Source of the DNA: Mariprofundus sp.
GTDB taxonomy: Bacteria > Pseudomonadota > Zetaproteobacteria > Mariprofundales > Mariprofundaceae
Direction: 5' to 3'
Length of the DNA stretch: 64,000 bases
Assembly: GCA_021772775.1 (NCBI GenBank)
Contig: JAJFLH010000039.1
Coordinates: 1-64,000 of the forward strand
Part shown: positions 1 through 9,203 of the stretch, piece by piece
How positions within the stretch are numbered: position 1 is the first letter of the stretch
How the letters are laid out: the number at the start of each line of letters is the position of its first letter
The notes under the pieces: generated by a model
The model's input: only the letters and a program-made list of their open reading frames with translations
What the model was told of the DNA's origin: nothing
The model's database searches: none
Translations under genes and position numbers: made by a program

Positions 1-68
1 TCCAAATTGCTCTGAATCGTAGCAAGAAACCCCTCTCAAACCAGCTGCCTGTCTTGCGAGGGCGGCGA

Positions 69-96
69 ACATTATCGTCTCGATTACGTTCGTCAA
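69..96 (-). promoter_or_regulatory. Stable-RNA-type promoter, copy 1
   Basis: On the minus strand -35 is TTGACG (91-96) and -10 is TAATGT (69-74), with a 16-base spacer, followed by a GC-rich discriminator (CGCCGCCC). The same layout precedes the tRNA genes in this window. It fires leftwards out of the window. The target is inferred to be an rRNA or tRNA operon. Confidence 0.6.
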
Positions 97-181
97 CTGC
101 TTTCTTTCTACTCTCCAAATTGCTCTGAATCGTAGTAAGAAACCCCTCTCAAACCAGTTGCCTGAGTTGCGAGGGCGGCGA

Positions 182-209
182 ACATTATCGTCTCGATTAC
201 GTTCGTCAA
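182..209 (-). promoter_or_regulatory. Stable-RNA-type promoter, copy 2
   Basis: Second tandem copy: -35 TTGACG at 204-209, -10 TAATGT at 182-187, 16-base spacer, same discriminator, 113 bp upstream of copy 1. Confidence 0.6.
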
Positions 210-294
210 CTGCTTTCTTTCCACTCTCCAAATTACCCTGAATCGTAGTAAGAACCCCCTCTCAAACCAGTTGCCTGTCTTGCGAGGGCGGCGA

Positions 295-322
295 ACAATA
301 GCGGCGAGCGACGTTGCGTCAA
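295..322 (-). promoter_or_regulatory. Stable-RNA-type promoter, copy 3
   Basis: Third copy: -35 TTGACG at 317-322, -10 TATTGT at 295-300, 16-base spacer. The spacer sequence differs from copies 1 and 2 but both hexamers and the discriminator are kept, which supports real selection on the promoter elements. Confidence 0.6.
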
Positions 323-481
323 CACATATCATTCAGATTTATCCAAGCAATGCCTTTAACCCTGTCATAGCAACAATATATTCAGAATATGCTCAGATAC
401 TCTCCCCGCATATCCCCCGAGAACTGCGGCACAAGCACCATTTCAATAAGGAAAAGGAGTAATTTCGCGGCATATCTTATA

Positions 482-2347
482 TCAGTTTATGCTTTTAACT
501 GCACAATGCTTGAACATAGCCACCAATTTAGCATCAAACTGAGTACCCGATGCCTCTTCCAAGCGTGACATTGCCTGCTCGACTGTAAGACCTTTACGAT
601 AAGGTCGATCCGCAGTCATCGCATCGAATGCATCTGCCACAGCCATGATTCGAGCGCCGAGTGGTATTTCGTTGTTACACAGCCCATCGGGATACCCTGA
701 GCCATTGATCCATTCATGATGGTGACGAATCATCGGAATATGCGGATGCAGCATCTTTATTTTGGAAAGTATTTGCGCACCATCTTCGGGATGGCGTTTG
801 ATGATAGCATATTCTTCTTCTGTGAGGCGTCCCTGTTTATTAAGAATAGACCCTGGCACCCCAATTTTCCCCAAATCGTGCAACAACCCCGCAATACGCA
901 ACTCTTCCAATCGTTCACCAGACCAACCCAGGGCTTCTGCCAGTATCACCGCATATCCAGTCACACGTCTGGAATGCCCTGCAGTCCAGGGTGATTTTTT
1001 TTCCACTGATTCAGCCATAGCCAATACTGTTTCCATCATCTGCTCCACTAAACGCTCATAAAGCCTGGCCATCTCAATGGCTACCCCCATCTGACTGACC
1101 ATAGCTCGACATAATTGAATCTTACGCGCATCAATCGGATCACGCTCACTGGAACGAAATTCGCTCAACACAACCATGCCAAACACCTTGCCCTTGTTCG
1201 AAATTGGCATACAAAGAGTAAATTCGGCTTCATCCATGCGCAAAAGCGCCCGCTCTGTCTCGGAGATTTGATCATCATGAGCAATCAACATGTGATCATT
1301 GCGACTGATCGTTTGCCATATATTTGGACAGCTATCTTTGCTTCCTGATGGCGGGGTCTGCAGAGAAAGAGGCCGAATAGGATGTTCAGCATTCATATCC
1401 AACAGATCATTGTCATCCAACATTAATATACGACAAAATGTAACTCTGAGCATATCCACCAGCGATCTGGAAAATTGATCAAGCACCTCAGGCAGCGACT
1501 GTGCAGAGCCTATATGTTGACTGGCCGCCATCAAATGAGTCAATTCCATCGTCTGCTCTTCGATCACCATCTCCTGATCACCCAGCAAAACACGAATTTT
1601 GTCAGCCATATCATTAAATGACTTCACCACAGTCCCTAGCTCTGTATTGGCTTCACCCTCAACATCACGACTCAAATCCCCTTGAGACATACGCTTCGCA
1701 CCCGCACCAAGTAGAGCCAGCGGCTTAAACACCAATCTATTGAGCATCCACAACAGCAGTGACAACAGCAGTAATATTTGTATCACACTAATCTGTAACA
1801 GCTCAAACTTTTCTTCTTCTACTTTTTCTTTCAGGCCACTGCTATTCATACGCAAAGAGAGGATACCAAGTGATTCACCAACTTCAGCCTGATGACAAGC
1901 AAGACATGCCTGCTCAGCAAATAGAGGATAGATAAATTCAGTGATATGCTGCTCACCATCTTCTGATTGCTCTATCAAAGCTTGATTGCTTTTCAAGCCC
2001 TCCTTCTCCAATTGAGTTTCCGCCATCTCATTCTCATGTATACCAAACTGGCGATTGAGTGCTTCACCATGCAACACCCGCAATGCCAGCACTTCAGGCT
2101 GCTTATCGATTATACGCTGATAAGCTTTCTCCAATGCCTTATCATCAGCACCTGCGTTCATCATTTCGACTACCGTAATTTTCAAGGTCTCACCCAAAAC
2201 ACTGAGCTCTTTATATGATAGGTCATGCATTTCCGCTTCAAAATATTGACGGGTCAGCCAATAACCACTGGTGAGGATCCCCGCCACCGACAGCGCCACG
2301 ATAAGAATAACACGCAGGCGAATAGAAAAAGGATAACGTTCAGTCAT
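482..2347 (-). CDS. Heme-c-binding membrane sensor with HAMP, GAF and HD-GYP phosphodiesterase domains
   Basis: Predicted c-di-GMP phosphodiesterase. Numbering from the chosen ATG (621 aa): TM1 about 10-30; a periplasmic Tll0287/DUF3365-like region with one c-type heme motif CLACH at about 148-152; TM2 about 186-205; HAMP; GAF about 285-425; HD-GYP in the last 180 residues with HDLGKIG and HHEWINGSGYPDG. An upstream in-frame TTG at 2398 would add 17 residues, but it has no ribosome-binding site and the ATG sits just before the membrane segment, so I prefer ATG at 2347. Monocistronic. The heme would let the enzyme report redox state or a gas ligand; the ligand is inference. Confidence 0.9.
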   Translation of the reverse strand: MTERYPFSIRLRVILIVALSVAGILTSGYWLTRQYFEAEMHDLSYKELSVLGETLKITVVEMMNAGADDKALEKAYQRIIDKQPEVLALRVLHGEALNRQFGIHENEMAETQLEKEGLKSNQALIEQSEDGEQHITEFIYPLFAEQACLACHQAEVGESLGILSLRMNSSGLKEKVEEEKFELLQISVIQILLLLSLLLWMLNRLVFKPLALLGAGAKRMSQGDLSRDVEGEANTELGTVVKSFNDMADKIRVLLGDQEMVIEEQTMELTHLMAASQHIGSAQSLPEVLDQFSRSLVDMLRVTFCRILMLDDNDLLDMNAEHPIRPLSLQTPPSGSKDSCPNIWQTISRNDHMLIAHDDQISETERALLRMDEAEFTLCMPISNKGKVFGMVVLSEFRSSERDPIDARKIQLCRAMVSQMGVAIEMARLYERLVEQMMETVLAMAESVEKKSPWTAGHSRRVTGYAVILAEALGWSGERLEELRIAGLLHDLGKIGVPGSILNKQGRLTEEEYAIIKRHPEDGAQILSKIKMLHPHIPMIRHHHEWINGSGYPDGLCNNEIPLGARIMAVADAFDAMTADRPYRKGLTVEQAMSRLEEASGTQFDAKLVAMFKHCAVKSIN

Positions 2348-2616
2348 AGAGGCACAGCTTTCGCGAGTAAGTCGTAAGGTCGAATGTGTCAAAGTCAAAG
2401 TGAACCATACTCAATGCTAGCAAAGCGCAGGCCACCTTAGCCCCAACCTGAATCACAGCGCACAAAAAAATACAATCACCACTCACAGGATTAAATCGAT
2501 CTGCCACGCTTTTCTTTCAACGGATACTTCAATGGTGGTCGACTATGTGCAACGCAGATCATGCATACCGGCTTCTTACTATATTATATATAAGAGCAGT
2601 GAGATACGATTCATGC

Positions 2617-3666
2617 ATGGATCCAATCACGCATGCTATTTCTGGGGCCGCACTTGCGCGCGCCATTCCCAAACATCATCTGCCAGCACGACAGTTGCTG
2701 TTTATCATTCTTCTTACCATGGTGCCTGATGCCGATATTATTTTGCGTCTGTTCTCTGATACACTCTATCTACAACATCACCGTGGCATCACCCACTCCA
2801 TTCTGTTAATTCCATTGTGGGCTTGGCTTATCTATAGCCTTAGCTCCAACAGCATTAAACATAATCCGATCATGCCGTGGTTAATCGGTGCTGCACTGTT
2901 GTTACATATATCTCTCGATATCATCACCACCTTCGGCACCATGATCCTAGCCCCCTTCTCCGATTGGCGAGCCAGCCTTGATCTACTTTTCATCATCGAC
3001 CCTTTTTTTACTGCCAGCATGCTGATTCCCTTATTGCTGGGAGTAATATGGAAACAACAGAAACGAAAAATGGGAGTCCTCAGCCTATTTCTAATGTGCA
3101 GCTATTTAGGGCTGACCTACAGCAATCAGCAAGAGGCCATTGATCTGGCTCGCCACCAACAGCCCAATGCCAAAGCTTATAACGCCTTACCGATGGCATT
3201 CTCGCCGTACCATTGGCAGCTCATTGCTGAATATCCCGATCACTACGCCAGAGCAGCAATCAATCTGAAACCAGACTTCTCCGGCACCAGCTCACTGTTC
3301 GACAAAACATTCGTGACGAATTTGCTCTCCACACAGATGCATGGCCCCAATACAGTTGTATGGCAAACACTTCCAGCCATGCACACAGCCAACAGTATCA
3401 GAATTTTTCCGGGCACTGTATTTTACGGCTGGTTTGCCCGCTATCCAGTACTGCTTGAACAAAACGATAAACAGATCACATTCGGAGACTTGGCCTTTGG
3501 TGGCGGTGCACCAGGAGTTCGTCCCGCCTTTCAGCTGCAGATCAATTTTAAAGATGGAGCGGTCGACGAAGCTCCAAAGCAACAGCCCCCCCATGCATGG
3601 CTGATTTGGCGCAATGATCACAAGAGCAAACTCGCCCCAACATCGCCCCCCTTCAGCTGGTTTTAA
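2617..3666 (+). CDS. YdjM-like membrane-bound metal-dependent hydrolase
   Basis: About 349 aa. Starts MDPITHAISGA and carries the family signatures VPDADI and HHRGITHS, whose His and Asp residues are expected to bind metal. Several hydrophobic segments follow in the first 180 residues, then a soluble tail of about 160 residues. This matches the YdjM/DUF457 family of inner-membrane proteins. I chose ATG 2617 because the family's N-terminal motif starts there; an in-frame ATG at 2545 would add 24 unrelated residues. Substrate unknown. The gene stands alone, divergent from the HD-GYP sensor. Confidence 0.85.
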   Translation: MDPITHAISGAALARAIPKHHLPARQLLFIILLTMVPDADIILRLFSDTLYLQHHRGITHSILLIPLWAWLIYSLSSNSIKHNPIMPWLIGAALLLHISLDIITTFGTMILAPFSDWRASLDLLFIIDPFFTASMLIPLLLGVIWKQQKRKMGVLSLFLMCSYLGLTYSNQQEAIDLARHQQPNAKAYNALPMAFSPYHWQLIAEYPDHYARAAINLKPDFSGTSSLFDKTFVTNLLSTQMHGPNTVVWQTLPAMHTANSIRIFPGTVFYGWFARYPVLLEQNDKQITFGDLAFGGGAPGVRPAFQLQINFKDGAVDEAPKQQPPHAWLIWRNDHKSKLAPTSPPFSWF

Positions 3667-3748
3667 GCCACTCTCGAGCAAAAACTCATGACTTAATTCT
3701 TCATCTGCGTTTCATACACAGAAGTTCTGATTATGTTATACTATATAT

Positions 3749-4000
3749 ATGATGATGGTGTCTGGAATCTCTTTCCCCGAATATCTACCTGCTGTTGCGG
3801 TTCCTACAGCGATCATGCCTCATATTGATAAAGCTCAAAGCGTCGCGACTAACCTGCAACCGGTACAACCCTATAGCGCGACCACTTTTCGCCAGCACCG
3901 CAACCAATTTGATCGCAGCTTACAAGACTCCTATGACATGCATGGCCGCATGGTTCGCAATCAACAGCCCACAGGCACACAACTCAACACCCTTATTTGA
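3749..4000 (+). CDS. Small hypothetical protein, 83 aa
   Basis: Not recognised. The reading frame has normal-looking codon choice for this genome (CGC, CAG, AAC, GCG) and a charged, Gln/Asn-rich C-terminal half with no membrane segment. A TATACT box lies about 15 bases upstream of the ATG triplet, but there is no clear ribosome-binding site, so it might be leaderless, start at a later Met (about residue 23), or not be coding. It fills the 370-base gap between two convergent genes; I see nothing else in that gap. Confidence 0.45.
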   Translation: MMMVSGISFPEYLPAVAVPTAIMPHIDKAQSVATNLQPVQPYSATTFRQHRNQFDRSLQDSYDMHGRMVRNQQPTGTQLNTLI

Positions 4001-4036
4001 AGAAAGTGCCATTAGCTATGGCTCTGCAATCACCGC

Positions 4037-6040
4037 CTAACGCCTCTTCTCTGCCAGCACCTTTTTCTGTAAAGCCGGAGGCATGATCTCATAATGATCA
4101 AATTCAATGGTATAACTACCTTCGCCGCTGGTCATAGCTTTTAACTGGGCTTGATACGACTGAATTTCAGCCAGTGGAACTTCGCTCATAACAATCGCGG
4201 CACTACCTTTAATATCAGTGGCCAAAATCCGACCTCGGCGGGCGTTGATATCTCCCATGATATCACCAATATGATCTTGAGGTGTAGTAACCTCCATTTT
4301 CACTACTGGCTCTAACAATACTGGTTTACACTCCAGAAATGCCTTTTTAAACACCTGACTTCCAGCCGTATGAAAAGCAATCTCCTTTGAATCTACCGAA
4401 TGGGTTTTACCATCAAGCAACGTTACCCGCACATCAGTAACCGGAAAGCCGGCCAGAATACCTTCCTGCATTTGAGCCTGAGCACCTTTGTCAACGGCTG
4501 GACGAAAACCCTGATCAATCACACCGGCACGGATTTGATCAACAAACTCATAACCTTTACCACGCTCCATCGGCTCCAGATTAATTACCACTCGTCCAAA
4601 CTGACCTGCGCCACCGGATTGTTTTTTATGGGTGTATTCAACCTTGTGAGCCGAGCGGGTAATGGTTTCCATATAAGGAACCTGTGGCTCTGATACCTCA
4701 ACATTGATTTTGTAACGGCGCTCCAATTTCTTTAACACCCGTTTCAAATGCAGGCCAGACATGCCGCTGATAATCAGGTCTTTGGTCTGCGCATCGGTAT
4801 GCACATGGAAAGTGCGATCATCATTTTCCATCTCATGCAGGGCTTCACCGATTTTTTGCTCATCACGATGTGTTTTCGGTTTGATAGCCAACGACACCAT
4901 CGGCATCGGAAAGTTTGTCGTATCCATGCTGATCTCTGTATCTGAATCAGTCAGAACATCACCGGCATGCATATCGAAGATGCGTGGGATAGCAATCAAG
5001 TCTCCGGCAACAGCACTCTTGATATCGCTCATCTTTTTACCAATAACCCGATAGATATGCCCCGCCTTCTCACTCTTACCAGAACGCCGATTAATAAATG
5101 CACCATGTGCCGAAATCGACCCGGAAAGAATACGGGCATAAGAGATGCGACTGACAAACTCATCTGATGCGGTGCGATAGACATAAGCACTGAAACCTTT
5201 GATATCAGCGACTGAAACCAGCTCTTCATTCTGATAAACCATGCGTTCAATATCATCACAGGCTGGAGTCAGTTCGGCCAACAGATCAAGCAGCTCTTGT
5301 GTGCCTATCTCCTGTTGTGCTGCCGTTGGAATGACTGGAAACAGACCACCATGCAGCAGCGCATGCTTAAGTGCCTTCAACAGATCCAGTTCAGCAATGC
5401 TTTCGCCTTCCAGGTAACGCTCCATCAAAGTATCATCTGTTTCAATAATGGCTTCAACAATCTGATTATAAATCGCATCACCACCGTCGATAGCATCGGT
5501 ATCATGCAATACAGAAAGCAGGCCTGTAATCTTGCCCGATGAGAGGTCTGGCACATATAACGGAATACAACGGTTGCCATATTCAGCTTTGATCATTTCA
5601 AGTACTGCTGCAAAACTGGCGTTATCCGCATCCAAACGTGTAATCGCAATAATACGTGGAATATGCCGTTGAGAGGCCAAGCGCCACATGCGGCGGGTAT
5701 TCACTTTAATCGCATCCACAGCATCAATACAAACCAGGGCACACTCCACCGCATGCAATCCAGTCATGGCTTCACCGATGGTATCGGGTGAACCCGGCAC
5801 ATCCAGACAATTGAAATGAAGACCTTTATAAGGAAAAGAGACAGTGGAACAGTAAAATGACTTCTCAAATTCGATTTCGTCCGGATCAAAATCACTGACT
5901 GTATTATGCTCAGGAATATGCCCCATGCGTCCTGTTGCACCGGAAACATGTAGCATTGATTCCAGTAACGTGGTTTCACCGGCGCCCTCATGGTCGAGCA
6001 GTGCAATATTCCTGATCATTGAGCCGTTAAGCTTGGTCAT
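4037..6040 (-). CDS. Elongation factor G-like protein with degenerate GTPase motifs
   Basis: 667 aa, matching EF-G in domain order: N-terminal G domain, domain II about 275-360, domains III-V to the end with well-kept domain IV. It belongs to the EF-G-like (FusA paralogue/EF-G2) group. Odd features: the P-loop reads DHEGAGETT, with Glu (GAA) in place of the invariant Lys; the NKxD guanine motif reads TRLD; the G3 motif is DVPGSPD. Family knowledge says these residues bind GTP, so GTPase activity is doubtful. Start ATG 6040 is set by a strong AGGAGGGG 5 bases upstream. Alone, not next to tufA or rpsGL. Confidence 0.9.
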   Translation of the reverse strand: MTKLNGSMIRNIALLDHEGAGETTLLESMLHVSGATGRMGHIPEHNTVSDFDPDEIEFEKSFYCSTVSFPYKGLHFNCLDVPGSPDTIGEAMTGLHAVECALVCIDAVDAIKVNTRRMWRLASQRHIPRIIAITRLDADNASFAAVLEMIKAEYGNRCIPLYVPDLSSGKITGLLSVLHDTDAIDGGDAIYNQIVEAIIETDDTLMERYLEGESIAELDLLKALKHALLHGGLFPVIPTAAQQEIGTQELLDLLAELTPACDDIERMVYQNEELVSVADIKGFSAYVYRTASDEFVSRISYARILSGSISAHGAFINRRSGKSEKAGHIYRVIGKKMSDIKSAVAGDLIAIPRIFDMHAGDVLTDSDTEISMDTTNFPMPMVSLAIKPKTHRDEQKIGEALHEMENDDRTFHVHTDAQTKDLIISGMSGLHLKRVLKKLERRYKINVEVSEPQVPYMETITRSAHKVEYTHKKQSGGAGQFGRVVINLEPMERGKGYEFVDQIRAGVIDQGFRPAVDKGAQAQMQEGILAGFPVTDVRVTLLDGKTHSVDSKEIAFHTAGSQVFKKAFLECKPVLLEPVVKMEVTTPQDHIGDIMGDINARRGRILATDIKGSAAIVMSEVPLAEIQSYQAQLKAMTSGEGSYTIEFDHYEIMPPALQKKVLAEKRR

Positions 6041-6227
6041 ATTCCCCTCCTGAAAGATATGCGATCAGGTTAATACGCTGAGCGCAAAACAAACGAAATG
6101 AAGTATAAATCATACTGGAGAGCCTGCGGGCATTCAATGGCTCGCTTGCTGGCATGAAGCATTAAATGAGTCTCTACCGCCCTAAAAGAGATAGAGATTT
6201 TACAATCAGGCTGCTATCTTCCTCTGC

Positions 6228-6635
6228 ATGGACTCTATATCTAAACAAGACATTGAACTGCTCACTAACATTGCCTGCCGCTTACCGGGCAAGCAGGGCA
6301 ATGCGTTATTGGGACTGATTGATTCATGGGCTAAAAATGCGCGAAAATCCCCTCGCAGCCAGTACAATGAACATATTCGTTTCTCTTCTGATGATAAGTC
6401 ACATGCGGGACACGCCAAAGACCTGAGTACAGCCGGCATTTTCATTGAAGGCAAAGACAACTTCAGCATTGGAGACCAGGTCAAAATTATGCTCGATAGC
6501 AGCACTTCCCCTCTCCCCGTTGAAATCAATGGCACAGTAGTGCGCCATACCAGCCACGGTGTAGGCATTCGCTTTAACTATGAAAATAGTGAAGACAGAA
6601 ACCTCATCGATGATCTTATTAAGAACAAAAGCTAA
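6228..6635 (+). CDS. PilZ-domain protein
   Basis: 135 aa. A helical N-terminal segment of about 45 residues is followed by a PilZ beta-barrel: basic RSQYNEHIRF stretch at about 43-52 and the D-x-S-x-x-G motif as DLSTAGIF near residue 65. The classic RxxxR is only partly kept (RKSPRS), so c-di-GMP binding is plausible but not certain. Divergent from the EF-G-like gene and convergent with a histidine kinase. Likely a c-di-GMP receptor alongside the HD-GYP enzyme at the left of the window. Confidence 0.8.
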   Translation: MDSISKQDIELLTNIACRLPGKQGNALLGLIDSWAKNARKSPRSQYNEHIRFSSDDKSHAGHAKDLSTAGIFIEGKDNFSIGDQVKIMLDSSTSPLPVEINGTVVRHTSHGVGIRFNYENSEDRNLIDDLIKNKS

Positions 6636-6774
6636 AATTAACAACTAAGGTTTCACTTTATTGATCAACTGAAACCATCTATTGTAAATTAGCCCATTAA
6701 TTTCACAGGCATCAGAAACAGTAAACTTTCGAGCATAGACACATACCCTCTGACCCTCCCTATAAACTGCTGCT

Positions 6775-8391
6775 TCACTGAGGCGATAGAGGAATTGTAA
6801 CCCTGACGCACATCCCATTCCCAGGAGAGGTGTCAAATTCACATTTTCCGTTCACCTCCATAATACGCTCATTCATGCCGGTGATGCCTAATCCAACAGC
6901 ATTCGGATCAGATAGATCCGCCCCCTTGCCATTATCATCCACCTCCAATGCAATCACTCCGGGCTCATCATCTACGCTAAGTCTCACCTTTGCATGACTT
7001 GCATCTGCATGCCGGGAAATATTGGTCAGGCACTCTTGCACGACCCGATAAATTGCAATATTGATCGCATCATCCAGATCTTTGAATTCACCGTCACTAC
7101 TGAAGGAGCAACTTATCCCACTGTTTTGCTGCCAACTGTTGGCCAAACCTTGAAGGGAGTCAGATAATCCCAGCGGTTCAAAAAAGGCAGGCCTTATCCT
7201 GACAAGCATGCTGCGGACGTCCTTAAATATATCCGTTACAACATCGCTTATTTTTCCAGCATACTCAGCATTCCCCCTGCTTTCCGGGCACTTTGATATC
7301 AACTTCGCAAGCGTCGCTATATAGGTAAGCGATTGCCCCATAGTATCGTGCAACTCGCTGGCAATCAGACGGCGCTCCTCCTCCTGCAACTTCATAAGTT
7401 TACGTGAAAGCGCGCGACTCTTCTCCGTCATCTCGAGCAGGTTTTTTTCCAGCTCTTTGTGTCTGCTGATATCGCTGAAACAGGTAATCACACAATCAGC
7501 TGCCGAATCTTGCCTAGGAAAAGTGATCGAAAGTAACACCGGTATACGGCGACCATCCAGAGTCCTCGCAACTGTCTCTGTCTCAAAACCTTTTTCACCT
7601 CTGGCATAGGCTTTCACACTTGCGGCAAAAGCCTCAATAGCTTCTGCGGTAAAAGCATGCCCCGTTGAAACAATCATCTGTTCTTTTGAAGCTGCACCAA
7701 ACATCGGCAGTGTTCTGGCATTTACATTTAACACTTTCATGGAGCGAACCAACTTGATGATACGCCGTGGCTGTTCCTCAAAATAGATATTCAGGTCACC
7801 GCCCTCTGCAATCACTTGATCCACAATCAATTTTGGCTGCGTGTAATCCATCTCCCATAGAGAAACTGGAGCGGCCTCAAACACGGCATGGTAGCGCTCA
7901 TCACTTTTGCCTATCTGACGATCAACCTTTTGCTGCTCGGCAATATAGCTCAGATGCATTTCAAGTAGCCCCTTGAAATGCATCAGGAGATTCCGAATCG
8001 TGCTATTAAAAGGGTTCTCCTTTAAATCAAGGATGCAGAGTGTTCCAAACACCGAACCATCAGGCCAACAGAGAGGCAGACCAAGATAGGAGATTAAACC
8101 CAACTCAAGGTCAGGATTGTGATCCCATTGAGGATCCTTAAGAGCATTAGGTACCAGCAACTCTTTTTTCGTCCTGACAACCTCCTCACAATAAAAGCCC
8201 CTCATTTTTTCTCTGTCACCAAGCTTAAATGGGAATCGATCCGATTGATTTGCTTTAGTAACTTCAATGTATGGAGAGTCAGCTCTCATGATCAAAGCAA
8301 CGGGGACTTCCGCAATATCAGCAATGCTATTGAGGATATCCTGCCACTTCTCAAGGTGGCTACCCGGAATAACGCTTTCTATCACACTCAT
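6775..8391 (-). CDS. GAF-PAS sensor histidine kinase, NarX/HisKA_3 type
   Basis: 538 aa, no membrane segment, so cytoplasmic. GAF about 15-150, PAS about 165-315, HisKA_3 with phospho-acceptor His in ASELHDTMGQS (about 350), and HATPase_c with DDNGKGAD and GLGITGMNERI. Such kinases normally pair with a LuxR/NarL-type regulator; none is encoded within this window, so it is an orphan here. Start at ATG 8391 has GGAGGG 10 bases upstream. Signal unknown. Confidence 0.9.
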   Translation of the reverse strand: MSVIESVIPGSHLEKWQDILNSIADIAEVPVALIMRADSPYIEVTKANQSDRFPFKLGDREKMRGFYCEEVVRTKKELLVPNALKDPQWDHNPDLELGLISYLGLPLCWPDGSVFGTLCILDLKENPFNSTIRNLLMHFKGLLEMHLSYIAEQQKVDRQIGKSDERYHAVFEAAPVSLWEMDYTQPKLIVDQVIAEGGDLNIYFEEQPRRIIKLVRSMKVLNVNARTLPMFGAASKEQMIVSTGHAFTAEAIEAFAASVKAYARGEKGFETETVARTLDGRRIPVLLSITFPRQDSAADCVITCFSDISRHKELEKNLLEMTEKSRALSRKLMKLQEEERRLIASELHDTMGQSLTYIATLAKLISKCPESRGNAEYAGKISDVVTDIFKDVRSMLVRIRPAFFEPLGLSDSLQGLANSWQQNSGISCSFSSDGEFKDLDDAINIAIYRVVQECLTNISRHADASHAKVRLSVDDEPGVIALEVDDNGKGADLSDPNAVGLGITGMNERIMEVNGKCEFDTSPGNGMCVRVTIPLSPQ

Positions 8392-8606
8392 AAACTCTCG
8401 ACCCTCCTATACAGATGCAGCATAATATAAAAAATAGTCATCTCAATCTCTGAATATGACGACGATATAACCGCCCCATGCCATTAAACTGCTAATAAGT
8501 GTTATAAACATAGCGAAGCAATACAATATATTTATTAAGGTCATTATGGAACAACTACATCTATTGAAAATAGCTGGCTTAGAATCACCTATATTCGAGC
8601 TACAGG

Positions 8607-9047
8607 TTAAAGGTGAGTTTCTCGTTTATCTTGTACACTGCTCTCACTCCCCCCTATATCAGAAGCTCTATCCCTGGCCGCATGACTTTTCGCAGTTGCT
8701 TTCTTCACAGAGTGATGGGCTTTTTTTCGTACCCGCATGGTTTTCAAAGCCAGCATCACAAGTGCGCAGATCAACAACAGTGCCGCGACATAAGGAGATA
8801 ACGCCTCTACGGTCATAACAAAATCAGTGTAGACAGGAAGCCCCAGCTCAGATTTTGTCGGCGGATAAAATTGAACCGCAATATTAGGCGCAAAATAAGC
8901 AGCATCAGCAAGCACTGCAGGTACCCACCACGGTAGCAGTGCAAGCAGCAGATCAGTTACTGTTTTGTCATCATTTTGAGCCATAACGAGATTTCTCTCG
9001 GAAGTGATTAGCTCCTGCGCTCCGTGCATCCATTGCTCTGCTAGCAT
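8607..9047 (-). CDS. Hypothetical membrane protein
   Basis: Not recognised. Up to 146 aa with a hydrophobic stretch at about 30-50, a polar loop and a clear TM helix about 88-107, ending in a Lys/His/Arg-rich tail. Start is uncertain: ATG 9047 or the internal ATG at 8984 (125 aa, MAQNDDKTV), neither with a strong ribosome-binding site. The two-TM layout with a basic cytoplasmic tail is consistent with a real small inner-membrane protein. Confidence 0.5.
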   Translation of the reverse strand: MLAEQWMHGAQELITSERNLVMAQNDDKTVTDLLLALLPWWVPAVLADAAYFAPNIAVQFYPPTKSELGLPVYTDFVMTVEALSPYVAALLLICALVMLALKTMRVRKKAHHSVKKATAKSHAARDRASDIGGSESSVQDKRETHL

Positions 9048-9203
9048 AGACCCACAAACGAAAAAATAAAATCCACTGTTTTTTTATGGGAAGAAGAAGC
9101 GCTAAGTCCGACAACCCTTTAGAGCTTCTTGTATCTGTAACATTTTAAATCGTACTGTAGTGCAAAACTCTGCCCACTTTTTTACTTACCCAGCGACGAA
9201 ATT

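Larger units (their letters stand above)
1..300. repeat. Three tandem copies of a 113-bp unit (third partial)
   Basis: Unit starts at 1, 114 and 227, each opening with TCCAAATTG or TCCAAATTA and sharing the same order of blocks. The first two differ at only a few positions; the third diverges after about position 300. Read on the minus strand, each copy carries a stable-RNA-type promoter and GC-rich discriminator, so the array looks like duplicated promoters rather than a mobile element. The 180 bases that follow, 301-481, contain only the -35 of the third promoter and no gene I can support. Confidence 0.9.

Noticed and set aside
1-300. CRISPR array
   Set aside because: Only three units of 113 bp, and the whole unit repeats rather than short repeats with unique spacers; promoter elements explain it.
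271-462. Plus-strand frame of 63 codons at the left edge
   Set aside because: Starts inside the promoter repeat, has no ribosome-binding site and no recognisable product.
8546-8818. Plus-strand frame of 90 codons starting MEQLHLLK with an AAGG upstream
   Set aside because: Most of it is antisense to the better-supported membrane protein gene at 8607-9047; its product has no recognisable layout. Only the first 20 codons are unique.
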